Assembly: GCA_914767715.1 (NCBI GenBank)
Contig: OU612067.1
Coordinates: 1,118,001-1,178,000 of the forward strand
Origin: Membranipora membranacea
Taxonomy: Eukaryota; Bryozoa; Gymnolaemata; Cheilostomatida; Membraniporidae
Length of the DNA: 60,000 nucleotides
Direction: 5' to 3'
Under the pieces are notes generated by a model. It made no database searches. It was not told the origin of the DNA and saw nothing but the letters and a program-made list of their open reading frames with translations. The first letter of the stretch is position 1, and every line of letters begins with the position of its first letter. Made by a program: the position numbers and the translations under genes. Of this stretch, positions 34,623 through 46,000 are shown piece by piece.

Positions 34623-37600
34623 TCAGTTGTTCTTTTGGAAGTAGGATTTGCTGCCTTTAGGATCTGGTTTCATAGTCGAGTCTCCTGGTCTCCAGCCGGC
34701 TGGACATACTTCTCCATGCTTATCTGTGAACTGGAAAGCCTGTACTAATCTCAGAGTCTCGTCTACTGAGCGGCCAACAGGTAAATCATTGATTGTAATC
34801 TGCCTGAGATTTCCTTTATCATCTACGATGAATAGTCCTCTAAACGCCACGCCTACAATAAACAAGTGACCAGGTGATTGTTTGAAGAAGATGCTTGTTT
34901 TCCTCGGCAACATCTCACACCTTTACCTAGCTCGAGTGTTAAAATCTTGACACAAGGTAAAAATTGAATGCCACTACCAGCCACTCCATTAATCTCAACC
35001 TCATTATTTCATATCATATTTCCGCCTTGTTTATGTTTATCCTCCTAGAAGCTTTTAAATAAACATTTCTTAAGCCAAGTATACAACTAGAGCCATGTGG
35101 TGGTATATCATAGACTTTGTAAACATTATTTTAAATCAATTTGATAATGCTGGTTACCGCTATAAATAATACAGTCTTTCATGCTTGTACGATAATTATT
35201 AATCAAAAAGCCCATTAAACTTCACAGGGCTTTCTGAAACAACTCCCCAAGGTGTAAAAGCAACCTGGACACAGGTAATAAAATGAATTAAATGTGTTGA
35301 GACAAACAAGCAATGCTCCCCTCACAGGATATATTATATGCTAAGTCCAGCCTACGCACAAACTCTCACCACTCACTATATATAGGTACAGGTGTCAAAG
35401 TGCATGACAGCTGATTAAGGTGTGATGTGATGGAAATTTTTACATTGCTGGCTTGTTTGTGTGAAAAAAAGCCAATTTAATCAAAATTAATGGTACAGCT
35501 GACTGCTTAGCGTGGAGTAGATGATATTAGACACTGGGTGATGACTCCTCTTTATTGAACAAGACTTGACAGCACAATATCCAGTGTGAGATTGTTGATG
35601 CTTTCCCATGTTAAAGATATCATCATGCGCTGGTTTTCAGTTCAAGTGAAGCAGGACTGTCAAATCGGGGATTTTGGGGCAAACTCAAAAACTCCCTGAT
35701 CAAATTGGCTACCAATGGGTAATAGCTTATTTGGAGTCGTCTGTTTATGTTTTACCCAGGAGCATGAGTGAACAACTTACATACAGACCTATATATATTG
35801 CGGGCAGCTAATAGGTGGATCGGGACAAGGCTTCCCACAGTGAGTTAATAACTTAACAATCTTAGTCAGCATGGGATAATGTGAATGTGAGCTGGTCCGC
35901 TAATTCTGGCTCACTGAGATCACAGCAGTGAAGACAGAAAGAAAGTTGAGTTAAGTCGCATCAATGATTCAAGTGAAAGTATAACCAGAGTGTATAGTTA
36001 TATATGTTCTCTGGTATAACTATATAACATACCTTCGTCCTCCTTATATACACCGTACTGTTTGGAAATTTCTCCAGTCTTATCAGCCAATAGGGGAATG
36101 TTCATATTACCTAATCCTCCCTGCTTTCTGGGAGTATTTACCCATGCTAAATGGCTGAAGTGTGAATCTGTAGAACAAGCAACTACCTGCAGAATACAAA
36201 ACAAGAGTATAATGTGTTTTCACTTTGCGCTAAGCTAAGTCTAGTGGCATACATTTTAATTGCAGTGTTTGAAGCCAGAAAACTCACTAAAAAATTAAAC
36301 TGACAATACAAGGCAATAAGTAATAAGAGGCATGGTGGTTGAATGTTGGATATGAAACACAAATCACAGATGCTCTCCCATAGGAGTTTGTTGTTTACAT
36401 GAGCACAGGGAGTCGACTAGTGATGTCGAATATTTAAGGTCTGTTTTGGTGTTTACTGCCTCACTGGTATAGAGAAGGATATTTCCTGTGTGGAGACCCT
36501 TGGGATATAATAAACCACTGTAGGCACTAATTAGACTAAATAACATCAACAATGTGATCCATAATTCCTCAAACTTAGTCCTCAATCCTAGCCGAGGATC
36601 GCCAGGCTTAATCATCCCTATCAACTACCGCTCCACCAGAGGTGGAGTGGTATGATACACCCATAGTTAACCAACTACTCATTTGAGATGAATTTCATGT
36701 TAATCTACATAACAAGGTGCATCCAGGGAGGGTGAACGCAGTGTGGGACATAGTGTAACCCCCACCCTGGTACATCAGATAACTTTTCTCTGTGTAATTA
36801 AATGCAGACCAATTTGGAATACTGGACACCTAGGTAAAGCAGCTGTCATTGATATTACATGTACTTTACCTCGCAGTTGATAGCACGGAACTCCTCGGCC
36901 CTATCACTGAATGCTATTATTTCTGTTGGACACACAAATGTGCTACAAAAGAAAAACAAAGTAGAATTTTTGAATGGTCATGGAGTATTTGTACCTGTAT
37001 GGCCAACTATCACCAAGTATAGCACCTAATTAACTTGAGGATAGTATTTAATAAACTCATCACATTTACTGTATAATTATCACAAGCAATGACCTCTAGA
37101 CCTCTGACCTTAGATTATACAGCTCAGCCCCAGATGATGTAACATCGATGACACACTACGAAGTACTAACCATAGAGGATAACTCTATGGTACAAACCTA
37201 CATCAAACTACTCAATTCTGGGATTGACTGGCTAAGTAATTTGTTTGTAAGGTCTACATATACTTTTTTCAATTGTATGATAAGCAGGCTGTAGCTGATG
37301 TTGGAAAGTGGGCCAAAAATGCCGGAAACTATGGGAGTAAATAATTGTCAAAATTTGTGTATACCAGAATCATATTCTAGGTGTCTATGAACTTGAAATC
37401 ATTTGGAGAATTCAGGAATATTGTTGCACCAAAATACCACAGCCAAGTTCCACAAGTTACAAAAGTTGCCACTGAGTCTGACACTTCAGTAATTGAGATA
37501 TTATTAGTTTAAGTGCTCAAACGGTGCAACATGCTGGTAGAGGCATTTCATTATCAACCACAGGGGAGAAAGTGGTTGATAATGAAATGCCTCTACCAGC

Positions 37601-38740
37601 ATCTTGCACCGTTTGAGCACTTAAACTAAGATATTATATATCTGTCGGTGTAGGATCGTAAGCTGCCACATGCTGGCTTAGAGATAATTTTGTCAAAGTT
37701 ACACCAATGAGGATTGAAGCTTATCTACGCAGTATCAGAAAGTCACTACATTGTCAGCAAATTCTACTATCAAGTTTGGAAATTTGCTGTTTTTTAATTA
37801 TTTTTAGCATCAAAACTCAGCAGATCAAATGAGCATGCTGGTGAAGTTGGCTAGAAAATTCCATCAATCAGTAAGATAACTTACTGTTTCATAACTTAGA
37901 AAACCACAATTTTAATCAACTAGAAGCACTCAGTTAAGACATTTCAAAGGGTGTAATTAAATTCAACTATCAATTGTGAGTTTGAGCTATGCACTAACTG
38001 AACTATTATGTACTAGCCACATCCTAGTGTCCTGCAATATCCTCTTCATCACACATACTAATCAAGTAGGCTTTATATTTCATCACAGCTTTTATAACAA
38101 AATTTCATACTCAAAGCTTTTATAACAAGTGTTCATACTAAAAGCTTTCGTAACACATTTTTCATAGTTCATAGGTTTTCATGTTATTTTGGTAAATTGA
38201 TGCTGTAATTATACTAGTCAATATCGAGAGGAAACTCATCACAAGGATATCATGTTAGTGATGGTACAGTCAGGGCTTCAGAGCAATACAGTTACAGGTA
38301 ATCATATTAGAAGGGATATCCTTATTCTGTTATACAAGGGTAAATTCAGTGTTATAAAAGCTGAGATTTATTATATAGAAGATCCAAATTAACAGCTGCT
38401 GATGTGTTTCATAACTAATTATTAGGTGTTTACATGTCGCAGCTAATATGACAGCTAAATAACTCATGCTTGTTTGGTGAAAATATAGGAAACTTAGGAA
38501 CAGCCATTTTTTAATGAAGGAGAACATCTGTCAGAAAATCTCTCCCTTGAGGAGGAAGCGGAAAATATTATCATTACGTAAATTGGATACTTACAAGTCA
38601 AGCGGGTAGAAAAAGAAGACAAGGTATTTGCCTTTGTAATCTGACAGCTTGATCTCTTTAAAGTCAGCGTTTACTACAGCTGTTCCTTTGAAGGCTGGAG
38701 CAGGCTTTGTAAGCTGTAATTGTCCTATTGGAGCAGTCAT
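34623..38740 (-). CDS. Typical 2-Cys peroxiredoxin (PRDX1/2-like), complete
   Basis: Four exons on the minus strand: 38740-38595, 36942-36870, 36186-36033 and 34852-34623. They have GT-AG borders, exact phase matches and a total of 603 nt, giving 200 residues, the usual length. The enzyme reduces hydrogen peroxide and alkyl hydroperoxides using thioredoxin. The peroxidatic Cys53 lies in FTFVCPTE (the codon before it is split by intron 1) and the resolving Cys174 in EVCPAGW. The GGLG and C-terminal YF motifs (SKSYFQ), which make eukaryotic forms prone to over-oxidation and peroxide signalling, are both present. There is no signal or targeting sequence (starts [10 protein letters not shown]), so it is cytosolic. 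Intron 1 (36943-38594) contains a long perfect hairpin. It could be PRDX1 or PRDX2; these split within vertebrates. Confidence 0.97.
37504..37629. repeat. 57-bp-arm near-perfect hairpin in peroxiredoxin intron 1
   Basis: Left arm 37504-37560 and right arm 37573-37629 are reverse complements, with one mismatch noted (AACATG versus AAGATG) and a 12-nt loop (CAGGGGAGAAAG). Weaker pairing extends a few AT pairs outward. There is no coding potential and no obvious target-site duplication. It could be a very small foldback element, or a hairpin RNA precursor processed from the intron on either strand. Confidence 0.9.
38082..38185. repeat. Imperfect tandem repeat of about 30 bp
   Basis: Three diverged copies around AGCTTTTATAACA with a following TTCATACT, inside intron 1 of the peroxiredoxin gene. 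No function visible. Confidence 0.5.
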
Positions 38741-39656
38741 GGTGTTGTACTAAAATATATAACAGCAAATATTTAACAAGCTACTGTAGATTCAGTTGCA
38801 GACCTTCTGTGATCGGTGATCTGTGATTCAAATTAGTGGAACAGCTTCAGCACTGACAGTGTGACACAGGGAAACTGAGTTTTCTATCGAGAGAGCCCCC
38901 CCCCCCCATCCCTTCAAACGAAACCTGCAGCCTATGCCTGTGAATTGTTGATTGCCAGTATGGCTATAGACAGAGAGCAATCCTTTTGGAAGGCTGATCA
39001 AATCAATTGAACCAAAATATGTCACGTAAACAAACAAAAATGAAAATTACTGATGTGCACAAGGACTAAACAAGTCAGTTCTGTATTGGCACATTCCATT
39101 TTCTATGTAATCTTTACATTCATAAGATGATCATCTTTAGTCGTAACGAGCGATTTCCAATTCAGAAAAAAAGCACAAGCAAACAGAGGAAAATGAACTG
39201 AACATTGAACAGCAAACGGAGTGAGGCATTGAAAGGCAGAGCAGCTGAACGCTACCAGACGGCTTTGGCGCTTGCCGCACAAATCAGTTGTCTGTGTAAC
39301 ATGCTGTAGGATGAGATGCTTCATTTTCACACACAGAGATGTGGTGTGAATAGTATGTGTACTTCGTGTAACATTACGGATGAGATGATATGATGATCTT
39401 AGGGATATCATCACTGTAACATATTAACACATAGTTGCGATGAGAAAATCATGTGGATTTTATTTTTGAATTTTTTGAGGCCGTATTGCAGGACAGCTGA
39501 ATGCTTACTTACAGATTGGCAGATATCAGTGACTCAGATGACAGATTGATTGAGGCACCATTCATTCAAGTATATAGGAACCTACATCTTTACCTCTTAT
39601 TTAGAGCCCACGTGAACCCTACTAAGGTGCCACAGATGACACACTCAAATAGAGAT
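38741..39656. other. Upstream region of the peroxiredoxin gene
   Basis: No further exon could be identified; a 5' UTR exon or the promoter should be here. It contains a poly-C/G run (about 38887-38896). Open frames in it lack motifs. Confidence 0.4.
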
Positions 39657-39870
39657 CACTCAGGCAGGCATATAAAAAATGCCTGCCTGAGTGTATGTAT
39701 AGTATATGTATATGCATTATATATATATATATGCAATTTTTGGTTTATAGTGTTTTAGTTAGACCAAAGAGGAGTAACACCATGTTACTCCTCCTTGTTG
39801 GTTAGCCTATATAGCGAATTTACTAACTTTGGGCACTGTCAGCAGGGAGAATTTTCCATTCTCCCTGCTG
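39657..39870. repeat. Three consecutive perfect hairpins
   Basis: Hairpin 1: 39657-39671 with 39679-39693 (15-bp arms, 7-nt loop; CACTCAGGCAGGCAT). Hairpin 2: 39769-39778 with 39784-39793 (10-bp arms, 5-nt loop; GAGGAGTAAC). Hairpin 3: 39840-39852 with 39858-39870 (13-bp arms, 5-nt loop; CAGCAGGGAGAAT). The three stems differ in sequence. They lie in AT-rich intergenic DNA about 1 kb upstream of the peroxiredoxin start. (AT)n runs separate the first two. Confidence 0.85.
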
Positions 39871-42361
39871 TCAGGAAATGCAGTGGAGTGGTCCTATTTA
39901 TGGTTTGGCCCTTCATTATACAATTATAACATAATAATCAAATATTTCATATAAATATAGTAGGCCTATATATTACTATATATATATAAAAATTATTGTT
40001 AAAGATACTATAGAATCTAGATAGTCACAGGCAGTGTGGTGTACTCATTCTTATTTATCATTCTTTAAATCATAATCAAAGTAGTATATAAATGATTTAA
40101 TAAATGATATGCATTCAATTCATTCACCATAGGTTCACTAATACAATGTTTTACTATTTATACATACATATAATGTAATAAATTCCTCACCTGGGGCTGA
40201 AACTTTGAATATGTCCTCACTGCTGCTGTCTTTGCTCTTGAATAGCTGGCTCAACTTCAGATTATTTAACAGAATTTCACTGTGGGAATATACAGTGTGA
40301 TCAATCAATCAAAAGAACCGGTTTCTTGGTTACACAACCACTTAGAACTCTTTTGCTGTAGGGTAGAAACTGAGGGTCCCACTGAGTTTTAGGATGTCAT
40401 GCTTAGATTATTTGGCTAATGTGAGCTCCCATCCAATTCAACCAATCAACATCAACTATTTCTAAAACAAACCAATCATAGTTTATTTCCTGTAAGCAGA
40501 AAATAACAGCAACTACATCTGTACTTTTTTTCTAACACACTTGGAAAAAAAATTTCTTGCAATGCAGAGGAATTAAATTGCATCCTTTGCACCAATGAAC
40601 TAAACCTGGAGGTTTAGTTCATTGTTTGCACAGATTGGTCAATGTTTTATACCTTGGTTATTTATTTATTGCTTACATTTCATCAATAAATGCGGTAAAC
40701 TATGCGGCAATATCTGAAAATCAAAGATATTCATTCCCTAAGAAAGTATTTACTTCATCAGGTATGTAATATATAAATATATATATTATATATATATTTT
40801 AATATAATAAATTATTATAACTATCTATTATTGTTTATATAACTAATAGTTAGCTGAGATACTTTTACACACAACCTGTAGTAATTAAAATATTATTACA
40901 CTCAACTAAGGCTTTCTGCATTGATAGCTACTGAGTCATCATCATAATTACTGTATGCTATTCTCAACTGTATTTATTCCAGTCATTATCTCCTCCAGCC
41001 CGCACAATAGCACACTATTTAAGTTGTAACTTGGAAAAGGTAGGGTCAAAAACATTGGGATAGCTCTGGGAACTGGCGCGTTCTGGGCTGTCGCTGACAC
41101 ATAGTCAGAAAACCCTGACTGGCATTCTGGGATGCCATCGGCTTAGCCGGGAAAACCCATGACTGGTGGTATTCCACTACATATATTGAGCACATACAGA
41201 TGGTCAACTGGCCATTACAACTAACTAGCTCACTTATCTGACCTAACAAGGTTACACACTTATCATACACCATTGGTATCCAATCCATTCCATTCATACT
41301 TTCACCTGGACATACTGACAGACTCACTCGACATCTATCTCTCTGGTAATTATTATTTACATCTAAACGTTCTTGCATACTGATATAAATCTTAGCTGGG
41401 CTAAGTTGAACCACCTTGCGATTAGCATCCAACCACGTATCACATTAGCTCAGGAGGAATGGTTGCTTCCACAATTCAAACAAGGATGGATGGATTTATT
41501 TACAATTACAGACAAACAAGCTGTGACATTCGGTGAAGACACTGGCACAAGACAAAAAGCATAGAAAAATCAGGTCTCTGTGGTAAAAGTTGAAAAATAA
41601 TATTGTTTCATGTGAGGATCAGATGTCGTACAGTCATTAAAAGCAGTCTCGGTCTCAAGCACCTCTGTACTTCGTGGTGCGTTAACGTCCTGATGGGCAT
41701 TTATTTAGGAAGTAAAATTAGAACTCATAAATTAAAATCATGAAATATTAAGGAGTAAAAGCTCATTGATTTAAGTTTAATCAAGGAGTCAGATTGAACT
41801 CCTAGGTTCAATGCACAACTTTCTACAACCACATCATACATGTTATTAAGCTCTAGCTCGATTTTTGTATTGTTTTGGGGATACAATGGGCTAATCAGTG
41901 AATCGTCACAACTCATCAGTCGTGACATATGGTTTGGTTGGTGTTTTGCTCGAGCAAGCTGGCCGTAGTGTGCATTGATTAGTTGTTGCAATAATTACAG
42001 GGTCAAACAGTCATCTTTCATCACCTTACAGGCCATCAAAATTGGAGGAGTTGATAATATCTGTAGTTTAATCACGCATCCCATACCTGACAAGTCTCCC
42101 TTTTTGGTAGGGAGCCTCCCAGTATTTAGGGGTATTTTCCACCTCCTCCCTATCTCCCTTTTGCCTCCCTTTTTTCAGCTTCCTTCACCCAGACGACTTT
42201 TTAAGCTTCTCGTTGCAAGAAAAACTATGTTTTCCTACCCCCACAGTACATATACCTATATATAATTGCCTATTAACATACTATCTCTCCTTGTTCCTAT
42301 AAAGTGCAACAATATAATTTGTAAAATCAGGTAAAATTACGCAACTCATAATACGAACGCT
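39871..42361. other. Intergenic; no gene recognised
   Basis: Contains (AT)n tracts near 39980 and 40770-40800 and a perfect hairpin at 40593-40624 (CAATGAACTAAACC, loop TGGA). Frames at 41046-41432 (minus) and 41725-41991 (minus) have no recognisable motif or splice support. Confidence 0.4.
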
Positions 42362-42634
42362 CTAGTTTTGGCTCAAAATAAATGACAACAAGGACCAAAT
42401 TACACCTTCACTGCTGGACACGCAGAGTGGTACTCCGGGTCGGGAGTTCCTCCGTGGAGACCTCCTGATTCCTGGGTCTACCAACTTGTCATGTATGAGT
42501 CGCATCCCCCTATTTATGGTCAAAAATACCAGAATTACAAGGACAGGAGTGGTGTTGTAGAGACCATATAGAAGGTAATAGCTGTATAACTTGGAAATGG
42601 AGGCTATCCTGACATGACATCCATAGTATAGCAT
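42362..42634 (-). CDS. Hypothetical small membrane protein (uncertain)
   Basis: Open frame of 90 codons beginning MLYYGCHVRIASISKLYSYY. It has one hydrophobic stretch (about residues 18-42, ending TPVLVILVFLTI) followed by a basic, Arg-rich tail (RRSPRRNSRPG). It is divergent to the arginyl-tRNA synthetase gene, about 400 bp away. No family was recognised and no flanking exon was confirmed. It could be chance. Confidence 0.2.
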   Translation of the reverse strand: MLYYGCHVRIASISKLYSYYLLYGLYNTTPVLVILVFLTINRGMRLIHDKLVDPGIRRSPRRNSRPGVPLCVSSSEGVIWSLLSFILSQN

Positions 42635-43029
42635 TCGAAAACTATTTTACAGAAGACTGCAATTTTATTTGGTGGACAGGAAAGATCGAAAGTGAAAACA
42701 TGTCATTTAATATGGCTTTTGTTCACCATTGAAATCTCATTGGTCAGTCTAGGCACCTAACCTATAAACCCATTTAAATCAAAAGACCGTTTCTTACTAT
42801 TAATAGGACTCTGTAGCAGTATAAGCTAGGCCTAGCCTCTCTTTATGGTACGTCGACCCGTAAATTAATCGCTGTGTGTAGTCACAGCTTTATCACAAAC
42901 CCCTGTCATGATTTGAACTAGGAAAGAAGATTATGAAGAGGGTGAGGGCCATGTCATTATTCTTGCACAGGGATAACTCAATTCTTTTTCTTTGTACCAT
43001 GGATAGCTGTCGCACAAGTATCATTGAGC

Positions 43030-46000
43030 ATGGCCGCACTGCAGCCAAGCCCGAGATCGCAAAGTTGTACCATGGTAGCATGTTGATAATAAAAATGGAA
43101 GCTACTGTTTGTTATTATGTGGTTAATCATTGATAGATCACATCATAGACTTTTTATGACCCGCAATCCAATATTTTGAGATCAAATTATAACTTAACTT
43201 AATTTTCTGTAATTTACAGGCGACTGGAGATACTTGCATTGCAGAGAAATATTCCCATCTCCTAGCATTTCAGTTACCGAGGAAGGGAAAGGAAGAAACA
43301 AGGTTGGACACTCATCAACAAATTGATATTATATTTACCATCCGTCTGCATGAAGCAGATATAGGATTACTCAGTTTTAAAATGCCACAGCACAAGCCGG
43401 GGGTTTTTCTCTTTGATCGGCTATCATTTATATTCATATAATATATATTATATATATAAATATATATATCATAGAGTATTCTATTGATGGATTTTTTTTT
43501 AGACTTGTAGTGAACGTGATGCACTTTAAAATTGTATATCATTGCTCTTTTTTGTGAGCAAAGGAGTTAGAGAGGTATCTCAATTATTTGTTAACTTGCT
43601 TAAATCAACAAGCCTCATGCCGAGCCAGACAGCAGTCCATCAGCCTTGACTACTCATATTATCGTTTCTGTTTCAGCCATTTAAACAAGACTTCTGTGAA
43701 ACTCATCTCCCACACCAAACACATACCGTTTTCAATCAAATTCAAGCCTCAGTTTGAACAGCCTTCGGTCGATATAAGCTCATCAACTAAAGGTCCATCA
43801 TCAGAAGGAAAACCTAAGAAACCAGTTACTGACTTTTATATTGACTACAACACCTTTAAATCGAGTGTCATCAGGACAGTGTTGGGCTGTGGAGGTAATC
43901 AAGGGACCGACAGTGAGCTGCATCGATACCACTCTAATGAGAACGGAGAATCTAAGAAACATAGGAAAAGAAATATCGTCATTGATTTCAGGTAAGACAT
44001 GTTTCCTTTGCTGCTGGTATGTGGAAACTTGTTGCTCTAGGAAACTTATAAAGTACCCTGAAACCAAGGAGAGTCTCTAACTCCTTGCTGTTACATAATG
44101 GTTTGATTTGTTTAGTGCTTTGCTTCTGAAGATGCTGAAACAAATATCTTTAAAATGCTTATTAAAGCACAACCAACCATTTTACGATTAAATAAGATAA
44201 TCAAAGCATTTAAATGTTAAAGCAATAGACTCTTGTATGTGTATATAATAACCATTGTTTCAGCTCACCAAACATAGCAAAGCCGTTTCATGCCGGTCAC
44301 CTTAGATCTACTGTGATCGGGAACTTCATAGCGAATATACATTCAGCCCTGGGTGACAATGTGACAAGGATCAACTACCTGGGAGACTGGGGTACACAGT
44401 TCGGTAGGTGCTTCCTTTTTAGTGTATTCATCACAACAAAGTTGGCCAAATCTTTTTATCAAGACATTTCAATGATACAGGTTCCGAATTCCAATGAAAC
44501 AATTTGATGTTAAGAAATTGTGAACCACTGATTATTATTTGGGATTGAATTTTGCCTACTCTTAAACATGTAGACGATGAATTGCCTTTAGTGAGTTTCT
44601 TCGATATGCAAACTTTGATAGCGCGGTGTTTGATATTTGTTAGGGTTGCTGACGACCGGGTATAAAACCTACGGTGACGAGACACAGCTGGGGGAGAATG
44701 CTATTCAGCACTTATATGAATTATATGTCAAGATGAACAAACTGGCCGAAGCTGATCCGGGTCTGATGGAGGAAGCCCAACATGCCTGTCTACAGCTAGA
44801 ACAAGGTAAACTCCTACAAACTGACATTGTTTCCGTCGTATGAAGAAATCCTGTGGCTTGTTGGGATTGTTACAAATTATGTACATGTAATCTTATATTT
44901 CTCTTGTTCGATAGCAGATTATAACGCTTCATGCAGTATATCTATTGGGTTAATTCAGAGACGTACTGAAGAACTGCATAGAGATGAACGTCCTCTAGTT
45001 ACAAAATTTATAAAAAATTGAATAACAAAAGGATATTAGTCAGCGTTGTTTACTTAATATCAGCCTACTACTAGAGAGCATAACAAAAATTTTGAGCTAT
45101 GCGTGATCAGCAATTCCTTCTCTTCAACAAATTCAGTTACTTCCCTGTGTAAATTGTTGTTGTTTGTTTATATGTTAAATATTATTTTAATTTCAGGGGA
45201 TGAAGAGCTTATGATGCTGTGGAAGAAATTTAGACAGTGCAGCATTGAGAATTACAGCACAATATACAAGGTATGGCTGACTGATATTGAATTTATTATA
45301 TGGCAGCATCGGAAGATATTACAGTTGCCCGAATTATATTAGATATCTGAAGTCATTTGTTTGATCATTCACTGCCCTTCTAACTGTCCATGGTTGGCCG
45401 TGGACTTTTTTTTTCAGCTACCCAAGGATAACCATTAATGGTACACTATACTTTTTATCTATGTATGTTGTAGCGGCTGGGTGTGAAGTTTGACACCCAT
45501 GAATGGGAGTCAGACCAGCATATAAGTGCTAAGGCTATATGTCAGCAGCTAAAAACACAAGGGAAACTACGAGAAATGTAAGTAACTCACTACTATTAGA
45601 GTTCATATCTGTATAGCTATATCTATTTTCTTAAGCCATCTGAGCCCTGAGTGGATCTCCATAGCTTACACAGTGCTTGTGAACCCGGAGTTAAATGTGA
45701 TGATATATCACAATAACATCACAATGGTTTTGGGGTCTTTTTTGTTTTACAATAGGTGGATATCAGTAGATTATGTGTGTTATGCATTGTATTACATATT
45801 CTCTATCTCTATTTCACAGGAATGGTGCTTATGGAGTGAATTTTACTACTAAGAATGATAAAATAGAGGAGATTATACTACTGAAGGGTAACGGATCTAC
45901 TCTTTATATTACTAGGTATGTGTATCACTCACTGGTCTGTCAGCCATACACTGATTTATCTGATATACAGACTAGAAGTGACGATCCATTTTGTTCTAAT

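Noticed and set aside
39103-39414. Minus-strand frame of 103 codons upstream of the peroxiredoxin gene
   Set aside because: The composition looks random, there are no motifs, and no donor connects it to the peroxiredoxin start.
41046-41991. Open frames of 128 and 88 codons on the minus strand
   Set aside because: No recognisable domain, no splice-linked partner exon and no repeat homologue in the window. Left as unannotated.
42999-43074. Upstream ATG (42999) as start of the arginyl-tRNA synthetase
   Set aside because: That frame ends in phase 1 at the donor and does not connect to the exon 2 frame needed further on. The ATG at 43030 gives phase 0 and the correct total.
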